NCBI RefSeq assembly: GCF_048266365.1 | Contig: NZ_JBLWZP010000005.1 | Span: 1-64,000 of the forward strand | DNA: 64,000 bases | DNA from: Galbibacter sp048266365 | GTDB taxonomy: Bacteria > Bacteroidota > Bacteroidia > Flavobacteriales > Flavobacteriaceae | Reading direction: 5' to 3' | Program-made: the position numbers and the translations under genes | The notes under the pieces: generated by a model | What the model was told of the DNA's origin: nothing | Database searches by the model: none | Seen by the model: only the letters and a program-made list of their open reading frames with translations | Part shown: one piece after another, positions 1 through 8,581 of the stretch | Position numbering within the stretch: position 1 is the stretch's first letter | Layout: the number at the start of each line of letters is the position of its first letter

Positions 1-195
1 TCAATTTCATAGTACAAAGTTCATAAAAGTTGCTACATGATTACCAGTCAATAAAAAATAGTTATTAACAAAAAGGGGAGTACTGCTTTGTTCCCATCCA
101 TTAAAGATCAATGGGTTTGCGCAGTAAGTTTATGAATTTATTAAAAACAATGTAGTGGGACTTGGAAGCATCTACTAACCTATAACATCTCCATT

Positions 196-390
196 GTGCA
201 TGTCAACAGTACGGAAAACAACAATATCGCATTCATAAGATGGATTGTAAATGAAAATTTTTGTATCATTGCATTACCAGTTAATGGTATTAAAGACTCG
301 AAAGGGACACGCGAGTTCAAGGATGAGTTGCAGTTATATGCTGAATTCCGTAAGGAGAGAAACTATAGCGCTGCTGCATTTGAAGTTTAA
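196..390 (+). CDS. Small hypothetical protein (weak)
   Basis: A 64-codon open frame beginning with GTG. I do not recognise the product: it has no signal peptide, membrane segment or known motif, and a mixed charged/hydrophobic composition ending in a serine/alanine-rich tail. The frame is open back to a stop near 142 but contains no ATG, so it could equally be the remnant of a longer gene. It lies 41 bases upstream of a response regulator gene on the same strand. The rest of bases 1-431 is A/T-rich and shows nothing else I can support. Confidence 0.22.
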   Translation: MHVNSTENNNIAFIRWIVNENFCIIALPVNGIKDSKGTREFKDELQLYAEFRKERNYSAAAFEV

Positions 391-431
391 CCTTAGATGT
401 CCGCAATTATTGCACCCCTAACTTAATACAA

Positions 432-839
432 ATGAATCATAAAATTGACCTAGCCTGTATTATTGATGATGATAAACTCTACGTAAAGATGTTATCCCGA
501 TTACTGGATATCAAAAAATTATGTAAAGAGTTTTTAGTCTTTGAAAATGGCAGTGAAGCCTTTACCTATTTCAAAGATATTTTCGAGCAACCTGAAAAAG
601 AGAAAATACCACAAGTCATATTATTAGACCTTAACATGCCTGTAATGGATGGGTGGCAATTTCTAGAAGAGTTTGTGAAGATAAAATCAAAGATGGAGCG
701 TCCCATTACACTTTATGTGGTGAGCTCCTCAATTAACCCAGATGACATTCAACGAGCAAAAGAATTCGAAGAAGTATCGGATTATTGGGTAAAACCCATT
801 TCACTTGGTGAGCTCGAAGAGATGTTCGAAAAAGTGTAA
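432..839 (+). CDS. Single-domain response regulator (CheY-like receiver)
   Basis: A 135-residue protein made only of a receiver domain. Visible signature residues are the acidic cluster D12-D14, the phospho-acceptor D66 in LLDLNMPVMDGW, the conserved Ser/Thr position near S98-S100, and K121 in the WVKPIS segment. There is no DNA-binding or enzymatic output domain, so it probably acts by protein contact, as stand-alone receivers do in phosphorelays. Its stop codon is one base before the start of the 5-formyltetrahydrofolate cyclo-ligase gene, so the two are likely co-transcribed. The partner kinase is not evident beside it; the hybrid kinase at 17.6 kb is a possible but unproven partner. Confidence 0.9.
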   Translation: MNHKIDLACIIDDDKLYVKMLSRLLDIKKLCKEFLVFENGSEAFTYFKDIFEQPEKEKIPQVILLDLNMPVMDGWQFLEEFVKIKSKMERPITLYVVSSSINPDDIQRAKEFEEVSDYWVKPISLGELEEMFEKV

Positions 840-840
840 A

Positions 841-1410
841 ATGCGTAAATCTGAACTTCGTAAGTTATACAAAAATAAACGAGAAACGCTCACTGAGCAG
901 CAGATAGAGCAATACAGTATCGCAATAGCCAACCAAACTTTAAAGGTTGATGGACTTTGGGATCACCAAAATTATCATATCTTTTTAAGCATCGACCGCC
1001 AAAAGGAGGTGAACACCGAATTTCTTTTAAGTGTATTACAGGGGAAAGACAAAAATGTATTACTTTCAAAAAGTAATTTCAAGCAGGGAACCCTCACACA
1101 TTACTTACTTACCGATAGTACTATAATCAAGATTAACAAGTACGGCATACCAGAACCAGAACAAGGAATTCAAATGCCGGCCGACCAAGTAGAAGTTGTT
1201 TTTATCCCACTTCTCGCCTATGACCGCAAGGGAAATCGCATTGGGTACGGCAAAGGATTTTACGACAGATTTTTAGCAGAGTGCAGGTTAGACATCCTAA
1301 AGATCGGACTATCCTTTTATCCCGCAGAAGACGAAATCATCTCAGATATCAACACCGATGATATCCCTTTAGATTATTGTATTACTCCAGAAAACGTTTT
1401 TAAGTTTTAA
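841..1410 (+). CDS. 5-formyltetrahydrofolate cyclo-ligase
   Basis: A 189-residue protein of the 5-FTHF cyclo-ligase (MTHFS/YgfA) family, which converts 5-formyl-THF to 5,10-methenyl-THF with ATP. The diagnostic glycine-rich phosphate loop is present as GYGKGFYDR at residues 135-143, and the N-terminus has the usual basic RKLYKNKR helix. The open frame extends upstream to 805, but that would overlap the response regulator by 35 bases; the ATG at 841, one base after the upstream stop, gives the family-typical N-terminus MRKSELRKLY. The 3' end overlaps the convergent lspA by 4 bases. Confidence 0.92.
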   Translation: MRKSELRKLYKNKRETLTEQQIEQYSIAIANQTLKVDGLWDHQNYHIFLSIDRQKEVNTEFLLSVLQGKDKNVLLSKSNFKQGTLTHYLLTDSTIIKINKYGIPEPEQGIQMPADQVEVVFIPLLAYDRKGNRIGYGKGFYDRFLAECRLDILKIGLSFYPAEDEIISDINTDDIPLDYCITPENVFKF

Positions 1411-2033
1411 GACTTATCATCCTGAGGGAAGGCCTTCTTGTTAAATACAAGCAACACCCCTACTCCTACGCTTATAGCAGTATCCGCAATATTGAAAACA
1501 GGTTCAAAGAATCGAAGTGACTTTCCACCCAACCAAGGCATCCATTCTGGCCAAACCGTATCGATAAGTGGAAAATACAGCATATCTACAACCTTACCGT
1601 GAAATAGACTACTGTATGGGGTTTCAGCGAACAATGTCGCCACCTGTGCATAGCTCTCGTCAAATATAAGTCCGTAGAACACAGAATCGATGATATTTCC
1701 TAGTGCACCGGCAAAAATTAAGGCTTGAGCCAAAATCAAGATTTTTGTACCTCGCGTTTGAATAGAGTTGTAAAGCCAATAACCGATTCCACAAATGGCT
1801 AGCAATCGAAATACGGTAAGCGCAAGCTTACCGGCTTCATCTGAAACAAATGGGATGATGTCACTGATTTTAGTTCCCCAAGCAGCACCTTCATTTTCTA
1901 TAAATAAAATTTTAAACCAGCTAAAAACCTCTACATATTCACCCAATACGAAATTGGTTTTTATATAGATCTTAGAAATCTGGTCTATTAACAAAACCAG
2001 TATAATTATAAATGATGCTTTTTTTAATGACAT
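1407..2033 (-). CDS. lspA: Lipoprotein signal peptidase (signal peptidase II)
   Basis: A 208-residue polytopic inner membrane aspartyl protease that removes signal peptides from prolipoproteins after lipidation. Four hydrophobic segments are visible (about 7-20, 70-88, 96-115, 183-198). The catalytic pair is D116 in GNIIDSVFYG and D184 in FNIADTAIS, and the conserved NEGAAWG segment lies at 47-53. The protein is longer than the 160-170 residues usual in Proteobacteria because of an extended periplasmic loop between the two catalytic motifs (about 122-176), as is common in Bacteroidota. The window encodes several likely substrates (lipoboxes at 14.4, 21.6, 58.4 and 59.5 kb). It converges on, and overlaps by 4 bases, the upstream folate gene. 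Confidence 0.96.
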   Translation of the reverse strand: MSLKKASFIIILVLLIDQISKIYIKTNFVLGEYVEVFSWFKILFIENEGAAWGTKISDIIPFVSDEAGKLALTVFRLLAICGIGYWLYNSIQTRGTKILILAQALIFAGALGNIIDSVFYGLIFDESYAQVATLFAETPYSSLFHGKVVDMLYFPLIDTVWPEWMPWLGGKSLRFFEPVFNIADTAISVGVGVLLVFNKKAFPQDDKS

Positions 2034-2173
2034 GCTTATGGAAACTTAATTTAAAAGGCCATAAAAATAAGGATATTATTCTATTTTTCGACCCTAAATA
2101 TTTATGACTCTTTTATTCGGCTAAAAAATTAATTATTCAGGGAAGCATCATAATCAACTGCCCTAAAATAAGA

Positions 2174-2198
2174 AAAACGCTTCTCGTCAAAGCGTTTT
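2174..2198 (-). terminator. Intrinsic terminator after the ileS-dksA-like unit
   Basis: A 9-bp perfect stem, AAAACGCTT / AAGCGTTTT with a 7-base loop, lies about 40 bases downstream of the DksA-like stop codon. Read on the minus strand it is followed by a T-rich tract, so it fits a rho-independent terminator and separates this unit from lspA. Confidence 0.75.
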
Positions 2199-2236
2199 CC
2201 TTATTTACTGTTGTATATCTGATTTGTTACTTCCAC

Positions 2237-2620
2237 CTATTGCATGTTCTTAGCTTCAATACTCAAGGTTGCGTGTGGCACCAATTTAAGACGTTCTTTA
2301 TTGATCAACTTCCCTGTTACTCTACAAATACCATAGGTCTTATTTTCAATACGAACCAGGGCATTCTTAAGATCCCTAATAAATTTCTCTTGTCTTAATG
2401 CCAATTGAGTGTTCGCTTCTCTACTCATAGTTTCTGAACCTTCTTCGAAGGCTTTAAAGGTAGGGGAAGTATCGTCTGTACCGTTATTTCCGTCATTTTT
2501 ATAAGCACTTTTCAGAAGCTCTAAATCCTGATAAGCTTTTTCTATCTTAGTTTCGATAAGTGCTCTAAATTCTGCTAAATCTTTATCAGAGTATCTTTCT
2601 TTTACATCTGTTTCCATCAT
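2237..2620 (-). CDS. DksA/TraR-family protein lacking zinc-finger cysteines
   Basis: A 127-residue protein with the coiled-coil and C-terminal fold pattern of DksA/TraR, which insert into the RNA polymerase secondary channel. Residues 11-40 and 65-95 form the predicted coiled coil. The C-terminal block YGICRVTGKLINKERLKLVP (97-116) then HATLSIEA aligns with the DksA zinc finger, but only one of the four expected cysteines (C99) remains; the partner positions are T, H and A. This form is common in Flavobacteriia, so it is a lineage variant rather than damage. The start lies one base after the ileS stop, implying translational coupling. The exact function is inferred. Confidence 0.85.
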   Translation of the reverse strand: MMETDVKERYSDKDLAEFRALIETKIEKAYQDLELLKSAYKNDGNNGTDDTSPTFKAFEEGSETMSREANTQLALRQEKFIRDLKNALVRIENKTYGICRVTGKLINKERLKLVPHATLSIEAKNMQ

Positions 2621-2621
2621 A

Positions 2622-5600
2622 CTAGTGTTTTTGAATAATTAACTTGGTGTTCACCTGATCAAAGGCAATTTCTGTACCCTCTTCTAGATGATCTTCAAAA
2701 TACAGTTGTGCTGTCAGTGTTTCTGTTTTAATGTACGTCATATTGTCCGCTACAGCCTTTTCCACGAAACCGTCCTTTTGGAGCTTCACATCTATCTTAT
2801 CTGTCACTTCAAACCCCGAGTCCTTACGTAAATTTTGAATTCTATTGACTAACTCTCTAGCAATACCTTCTTTACGTAGCTCTTCAGTAATAGTAACATC
2901 TAATGCTACAGTAATCGCACCAGAACTGGCTACTAACCAACCCTCAATGTCTTGCGATGAAATTTCAACCTCATCGATTCCTAAAGTTACATCTTTTCCG
3001 TTAATAACCATACTTATTTGGCCTAGGCGTTCGATTTCCTGGATGTCTGGCTGTTCTAATTTAGCTATTTCACTGGAAATCAACCTCATATCCTTTCCGA
3101 ATCGGGGGCCTAACACCTTAAAATTAGGCTTGATTTGCTTGATTAAGATGCCCGAAGCATCATCGATCAAACTAATCTCTTTGACGTTAACTTCTGATTT
3201 AATGAGATCCTCAACTCCCTTAATTTCATCACGTTGCTGCTCGTCAAGTACCGGAATCATTACCTTTTGCAGCGGTTGACGTACTTTTATCATTTCCTTT
3301 TTACGCAAGGATAATACCAGCGATGATATCACTTGAGCCTTTTCCATTTTGCTTTCCAACGATTTATCAACAAAGTTGTCGACAAAAACCGGGAAATCAG
3401 CCAAGTGAACACTTTCAGCAGATTCCTTGCCTGTTACCGCAACTAAATCCTTGTACAATTGATCCATATAGAATGGCGCAATCGGTGCCGAAAGCTTAGC
3501 AACAGTCACCAAACAGTTGTATAACGTCTGATAAGCACTTATCTTGTCCTGTCCGTATTCACCCTTCCAAAAACGCCTTCTACTCAAGCGAACATACCAG
3601 TTGCTCAAGTTCTCTTGAACGAAATCAGAAATAGCTCTTGTGGCCCGTGTAGGTTCATAATCCTCTAAGGCCTGATCTACTTTTTGAATTAAAGAGTTCA
3701 ATTCTGAAAGTATCCAACGATCAATTTCAGGTCGTTGTTCTAATGGGATATCCGCCTCTTGATAGCTGAATTTATCAATGTTAGCATACAAGCTAAAGAA
3801 GGAATAGGTGTTGTATAAGGTTCCAAAGAATTTACGTCGGACCTCAGCCACCCCTTCTGCATTAAACTTCAAGTTATCCCAAGGGTTAGCGTTAGAGATC
3901 ATATACCAACGTGTTGCATCCGGACCAAACTCTTCTATGGTTTTAAAAGGATCCACGGCATTACCTAGACGCTTGGACATTTTCAGGCCATTCTTATCCA
4001 AGACTAGTCCATTGGACACTACATTCTTATAAGCTACAGAATCAAAAACCATGGTTCCTATGGCGTGAAGGGTATAAAACCATCCCCGTGTTTGATCCAC
4101 TCCTTCTGCTATATAGTCAGCCGGAAAGGCTTCACCACTGTCGATCTTTTCCTTATTTTCGAAAGGGTAGTGCCATTGTGCATAAGGCATGGATCCTGAA
4201 TCAAACCAAACGTCAATCAAATCAGCCTCTCTATACATTGGCTGACCGTTAGAAGAAACCAAAACGATTTTATCCACTATATTTTTGTGTAGATCCACCT
4301 TTTCATAGTTGTCCTCACTCATATCCCCTACAACGAACTCCTCAAAAATATCTCTATCCATCACACCGGCGTTAACAGCCTTAGCTATGGCGTCTTTTAA
4401 TTCCTCAAGAGATCCGATGATCACCTCTTCCTTACCATCCTCAGTACGCCAGATTGGAAGTGGAATACCCCAGAATCTGGAACGTGATAAGTTCCAGTCA
4501 TTGGCATTTTGCAACCAATTTCCGAATCTTCCCTCTCCTGTGGCTTTTGGCTTCCAATTGATTTCTTTATTTAATTCATACATGCGATCCTTCACTTGGG
4601 TCACTTTGATAAACCAAGAATCCAATGGGTAATACAGAACTGGTTTATCGGTACGCCAACAATGTGGATAACTGTGTACATATTTTTCGACCTTAAAGGC
4701 CTTGTTCTCTTCTTTTAATTTAATAGCGATTTCAACATCAACAGATCGCTCAGGTGCTTCAGCCTGGTCATAGTACTCGTTTTTCACGTACTTTCCTCCG
4801 ATCTCCGGAAGATCAGCTCTAAACCTTCCTTGTAAATCAACAAGCGGTACTGCATTTCCGTTTTCGTCTAACACCAATAAAGGTGGCACCTCGGGTTTAG
4901 CCTCCTTGGCTACCTTAGCATCATCCGCACCAAAGGTAGGAGCGGTATGAACAATACCTGTACCATCTTCAGTAGTAACAAAATCTCCAGCGATCACTCT
5001 AAAGGCATGCTGAGGATTTTGGTATGGAAGCGCATAATTCAACAATTGCTCATAAGTTGCACCAACCATATCAGCACCCTTTCCTTCAGCTACTACTAAG
5101 TAAGGAATCTTTTTATCGCTTTCTTTATATTGCTCTAAAGTCTCCTGGTCATCAACTTGGGTGAATTTGCCGCTAAATTGCTTAGCCATTAAGGATTTAG
5201 CCAAGACCACACTAATAGGCTCAAAGGTGTACTGATTGTAGGTTTTCACAAGTACATAATCAATCTTTGCTCCAACGGTAAGTGCCGTGTTAGACGGCAA
5301 AGTCCAAGGTGTCGTTGTCCATGCTAAAAAATGAACGGGCCCATGTCCTTTTAAAAACTCAGGAAGACTATCTTCTTTTGCCTTAAACTGAGCGACTATT
5401 GTAGTATCGGTCACATCCTGATAGGTTCCAGGTTGGTTAAGCTCGTGCGAACTCAACCCTGTTCCAGCTTTTGGTGAATAAGGTTGGATGGTGTACCCCT
5501 TATACATTAGTCCTTTGTCGTAGATCTGTTTCAACAACCACCACACACTTTCCATATACTTGGATTTGTAGGTGATATATGGCTCTTCCATATCTACCCA

Positions 5601-6020
5601 GTACCCAATTTTTCGGGTCATGTCATTCCAGATATCTGTATAGCGCATAACAGCCGTTTTACAGGCTTTGTTATAGTCCTCTACAGAAATCTTTGTTCCA
5701 ATATCTTCTTTGGTTATCCCGAGTTCCTTTTCTACTCCTAATTCTACGGGTAGACCATGGGTGTCCCAACCTGCCTTACGTTTTACCTGATAACCCTTTT
5801 GAGTTTTGTACCGACAGAAAATATCTTTAATCCCACGAGCCATAACGTGATGAATTCCAGGCAGACCATTAGCTGAAGGTGGACCTTCATAAAAAACAAA
5901 CGGTTTGTTTTCATCTTTGCTACTGATGCTTTTCTCAAAAATATTTTCTTCTTCCCAGAACTTTAAAATTTCTTCTGCAGTTTTGGGTAAATTCAGTCCA
6001 TTGTATTCTGTAAACTTCAT
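2622..6020 (-). CDS. ileS: Isoleucyl-tRNA synthetase
   Basis: A 1132-residue class I aminoacyl-tRNA synthetase that charges tRNA-Ile and edits mis-activated valine. The HIGH-type motif is seen as GLPGIHHVMARG (residues 52-63) after FVFYEGPPSANG, and the KMSKS motif as LKMSKRLGN near residue 680. Between them are the editing (CP1) domain, with WTTTPWTLPSNTAL, and WFYTLHAIG; the C-terminal part carries the anticodon-binding region with SNWYVRLSRRRFW. The GIHH signature and length above 1100 residues resemble the eukaryote-like ileS group; mupirocin tolerance would be an inference only. It heads an operon with the DksA-like gene. ATG start at 6020; 220 bases separate it from dinB, with a -10-like TAATTTTG at 6134-6141. 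Confidence 0.98.
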   Translation of the reverse strand: MKFTEYNGLNLPKTAEEILKFWEEENIFEKSISSKDENKPFVFYEGPPSANGLPGIHHVMARGIKDIFCRYKTQKGYQVKRKAGWDTHGLPVELGVEKELGITKEDIGTKISVEDYNKACKTAVMRYTDIWNDMTRKIGYWVDMEEPYITYKSKYMESVWWLLKQIYDKGLMYKGYTIQPYSPKAGTGLSSHELNQPGTYQDVTDTTIVAQFKAKEDSLPEFLKGHGPVHFLAWTTTPWTLPSNTALTVGAKIDYVLVKTYNQYTFEPISVVLAKSLMAKQFSGKFTQVDDQETLEQYKESDKKIPYLVVAEGKGADMVGATYEQLLNYALPYQNPQHAFRVIAGDFVTTEDGTGIVHTAPTFGADDAKVAKEAKPEVPPLLVLDENGNAVPLVDLQGRFRADLPEIGGKYVKNEYYDQAEAPERSVDVEIAIKLKEENKAFKVEKYVHSYPHCWRTDKPVLYYPLDSWFIKVTQVKDRMYELNKEINWKPKATGEGRFGNWLQNANDWNLSRSRFWGIPLPIWRTEDGKEEVIIGSLEELKDAIAKAVNAGVMDRDIFEEFVVGDMSEDNYEKVDLHKNIVDKIVLVSSNGQPMYREADLIDVWFDSGSMPYAQWHYPFENKEKIDSGEAFPADYIAEGVDQTRGWFYTLHAIGTMVFDSVAYKNVVSNGLVLDKNGLKMSKRLGNAVDPFKTIEEFGPDATRWYMISNANPWDNLKFNAEGVAEVRRKFFGTLYNTYSFFSLYANIDKFSYQEADIPLEQRPEIDRWILSELNSLIQKVDQALEDYEPTRATRAISDFVQENLSNWYVRLSRRRFWKGEYGQDKISAYQTLYNCLVTVAKLSAPIAPFYMDQLYKDLVAVTGKESAESVHLADFPVFVDNFVDKSLESKMEKAQVISSLVLSLRKKEMIKVRQPLQKVMIPVLDEQQRDEIKGVEDLIKSEVNVKEISLIDDASGILIKQIKPNFKVLGPRFGKDMRLISSEIAKLEQPDIQEIERLGQISMVINGKDVTLGIDEVEISSQDIEGWLVASSGAITVALDVTITEELRKEGIARELVNRIQNLRKDSGFEVTDKIDVKLQKDGFVEKAVADNMTYIKTETLTAQLYFEDHLEEGTEIAFDQVNTKLIIQKH

Positions 6021-6240
6021 TATAAAAGGGTTAGCTTGTCAATAACACCATGCGGATTATCGGCATAACATTAATATCTATTCTCAAACGCAAATCAATA
6101 AAAAAAGAATTGAATTTACGGTATTAAAGTTGGCAAAATTACTAAATTCCAACCAATTGAGGGCGATTTGAAAGTTCAAGTTTTAATTATATTTCCCACC
6201 TTATCCCTATTCGATTGATAAGCGATTGGTTCGATTAGAA

Positions 6241-7344
6241 TTAAAACTTAAATTTCAGTTGAACAGAAAGGGATTTTTCGGGTACTGTAAGGGTTTGTGG
6301 GGCATCTGCATTTAGGTTTCCCAATGAAATTCCGAGCAATCGCACCGAGTTTTGAAGCTTTTCCTGATAGAGCAACTCTTTGGCAGTATCTAAGATCAAA
6401 CTCTTGTCTGAAATGTAGAAATCCAACGTCTTACTTCTGGTCTGAAGGCTAAAATCACTGTACTTTATTTTTAGGGTAACCGTTTTTCCAGCCACTTTAT
6501 TTTTTCGAAGTCTCTGTTCTAATTCTTTACTTAGGGGTTCAAGCCGCTCTAGCATGAACACCTCACTGCTGAGATTTTCACTAAAGGTACGTTCGGCACC
6601 TACTGTTTTCGGAACCCTATTAGGTTTCACAGGACTGTTGTGAATCCCACGCACCACATTATAATACAAAGTGCCACTTTTCCCAAAATGCTCTGTCAAA
6701 AATTCAATAGATTTTTTCTTGAGGTCTAAACCAGTAAAAACCCCTAACTGATACATTTTTTGGGCAGTTACTTTTCCAACTCCATAAAATTTACGAATAT
6801 CTAAGTCTTCTAGAAATGGAATCACCTCATCGGGTTCCACTGTTTTTTGGCCGTTTGGTTTATGAAAATCACTTGCGATTTTAGCTACAAACTTATTGAT
6901 CGATATTCCAGCAGAACACCGAAGACCTGTCTGCTTAAAAATACGTTCTCTAATTTCTGAAGCAATAAGCGTGGCAGAAGGGTTCCCTTTTTTATTTTCG
7001 GTAACATCCAAATAGGCCTCATCCAAAGATAGCGGCTCAACCAAATCAGTATAGTCATAAAACACTTCACGAATTTTCAAAGAAACTTCACGATACCGAT
7101 CAAATCTTGGGGGAACAAAAATAAGTTCTCGACACAGCCGCTTTGCCATGGCGCCACTCATTGCAGAATGAACCCCAAATGCACGAGCCTCATAGCTGGC
7201 AGCAGATACAACTCCCCGTACCTCATTACCACCCACGGCCAGCGCTTTCCCTCTGAGCTCAGGAAAATCCAATTGCTCTACAGAAGCATAAAATGCATCC
7301 ATATCCACATGAATAATCTTTCTGATCGGCAACTGGTTTTCCAT
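6241..7344 (-). CDS. dinB: DNA polymerase IV (Y-family translesion polymerase)
   Basis: A 367-residue Y-family polymerase used for error-prone bypass of lesions. Catalytic acidic residues are seen in HVDMDAFYASVEQ (D14 and D16) and SLDEAYLDVT (D108, E109). The helix-hairpin-helix thumb region (FYGVGKVTAQKM) and the little-finger domain with VGAERTFSENL follow. The C-terminus KSLSVQLKFKF contains a QLKF sequence that could serve as a beta-clamp-binding tail (inference). The open frame begins at a TTG at 7350, but the ATG two codons on, at 7344, is the better start. No LexA-type box was recognised upstream. Confidence 0.95.
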   Translation of the reverse strand: MENQLPIRKIIHVDMDAFYASVEQLDFPELRGKALAVGGNEVRGVVSAASYEARAFGVHSAMSGAMAKRLCRELIFVPPRFDRYREVSLKIREVFYDYTDLVEPLSLDEAYLDVTENKKGNPSATLIASEIRERIFKQTGLRCSAGISINKFVAKIASDFHKPNGQKTVEPDEVIPFLEDLDIRKFYGVGKVTAQKMYQLGVFTGLDLKKKSIEFLTEHFGKSGTLYYNVVRGIHNSPVKPNRVPKTVGAERTFSENLSSEVFMLERLEPLSKELEQRLRKNKVAGKTVTLKIKYSDFSLQTRSKTLDFYISDKSLILDTAKELLYQEKLQNSVRLLGISLGNLNADAPQTLTVPEKSLSVQLKFKF

Positions 7345-7388
7345 GCTCAAATTTAAGACATATTCACTCTAGAAAAAAGAGTCCAATG

Positions 7389-7832
7389 TTAATCCTCTAA
7401 AGGCATATTTGTGCTCACGGCAATTCTATTCCAAGCGTTAATGGTCACTATGGCCATGACAAGCTGAGCAATTTCACTTTCACTAAAGAATTGCAGTGCT
7501 TTTTGATAGGTTTCACTTCGCAGTCCATGTTGGTGAATCAAAGTAACTTCCTCTGTCACTTCGATAGCTGTTTTTTCCTGATCTGTAAAGAGATCTGGAG
7601 CCTCTCTCCAAGCGCTTAATAGGAAAATACGTTGTTGGGTCTCTCCATGAGCAAGGGCGTCCTTTGTATGCATGTTGATACAATAAGCACAGCTGTTTAT
7701 TTGTGAACTTCTGATTTTGATAAGTTCTTTTATGGTTTTGGAAATGTCTGTTTTTGCCAGATATGCTTCCAATCCAAGCATTGCTTTATAGGCTTGAGGT
7801 TCGAGGTTGTGAATGTTAATTCGTTTTTCCAT
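7389..7832 (-). CDS. AhpD-like / carboxymuconolactone decarboxylase family protein
   Basis: A 147-residue alkylhydroperoxidase D-like protein. The family redox motif is clear: NSCAYCINMHTKDAL with C48, C51 and H55. Such proteins reduce peroxides or act as thiol-disulfide partners; many family members are uncharacterised, so the substrate is unknown. The frame is open from a TTG at 7859, but the ATG at 7832 is preferred because it gives the usual family N-terminus and has an A-rich leader. It lies 64 bases downstream of a Crp-family regulator on the same strand, an arrangement often seen where the regulator controls the oxidoreductase. The gene is part of an oxidative-stress-flavoured cluster with OsmC and an esterase. 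Confidence 0.9.
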   Translation of the reverse strand: MEKRINIHNLEPQAYKAMLGLEAYLAKTDISKTIKELIKIRSSQINSCAYCINMHTKDALAHGETQQRIFLLSAWREAPDLFTDQEKTAIEVTEEVTLIHQHGLRSETYQKALQFFSESEIAQLVMAIVTINAWNRIAVSTNMPLED

Positions 7833-7896
7833 GACTTTTAGATGTATTTGTTGATACAAAGATCAAAACCTATAACGACAAAAAACTTAAACCAGT

Positions 7897-8493
7897 TTAA
7901 GAACGGTGCTTACTTCGTATTTCACTTAGATATTCCGGCGTAAAACCTAAAAAAGAAGCCAACAAATACTGCGGAACACGTTGAACGAATTCCGGGTAAT
8001 GCTGTTCAAAATGGAAGTACAACTCTTCCCGGCTAAACTCATACAGAAACCGAATTCTTCTTTCGGACGCCGCACAAGCCCTCTGATACACCATTCTAAA
8101 ATAACGCTCCATGATGGGGTGGTCGAATAACAAGGCCTGTCTTTGATCATAACTAATTTGTAATACCGTTGAAGGTTCTACAGCTTGGACGTAAAATGAA
8201 GTTTTAACTTTATTTTCGAAGGCAAAGTTATCGGTCATCCACCACTGTTCCAAAGCAAATTCTGTAGTTTGCTCTACTCCATTATCCTTGAGAAAAAATT
8301 TGCGAATACAGCCCTGTTCTACAAAATAATGATAGGTGCAAAAGTCTCCCTCCTCCAAAAGGTTTTGCTTCTTTTTAAAAGTCACCCGGTCAAAATATCG
8401 CAGTACCTCCCCAATGGTTTTGTCATCTATAGTGATAAATTTCTCTAGGCTATTTTTAAAGATTAAAGACACTTTGCTGCTGGATTTAAGCAC
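7897..8493 (-). CDS. Crp/Fnr-family transcriptional regulator
   Basis: A 198-residue cyclic-nucleotide-binding-fold regulator. The N-terminal beta-roll covers about residues 18-120 (LLEEGDFCTYHYFVEQGCIRK pattern, split here by the glycines typical of the fold), followed by a dimerisation helix and a C-terminal helix-turn-helix ending in ASFLGFTPEYLSEIR. The nucleotide-contacting residues of E. coli CRP are not obviously conserved, as is usual for the Bacteroidota members of this group, so the ligand is unknown. It lacks Fnr-type N-terminal cysteines. The start is a GTG at 8493; no ATG occurs before the middle of the protein. It likely controls its own operon with the AhpD-like gene downstream. 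Confidence 0.88.
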   Translation of the reverse strand: MLKSSSKVSLIFKNSLEKFITIDDKTIGEVLRYFDRVTFKKKQNLLEEGDFCTYHYFVEQGCIRKFFLKDNGVEQTTEFALEQWWMTDNFAFENKVKTSFYVQAVEPSTVLQISYDQRQALLFDHPIMERYFRMVYQRACAASERRIRFLYEFSREELYFHFEQHYPEFVQRVPQYLLASFLGFTPEYLSEIRSKHRS

Positions 8494-8581
8494 CTACTAA
8501 GGTACTTAAAATCTATTAAAAAAGTGAAAGTCATCTTGCGACTCTCCCTTTTTTAATAAAACTAATATGCAATCCATGTAT

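Noticed and set aside
805..840. Upstream start for the folate cyclo-ligase
   Set aside because: Would overlap the response regulator by 35 bases and give a lysine/cysteine-rich extension absent in the family.
2845..4632. Three plus-strand frames inside ileS
   Set aside because: Antisense shadows of a conserved essential gene; compositions are serine/leucine-rich as expected for shadows.
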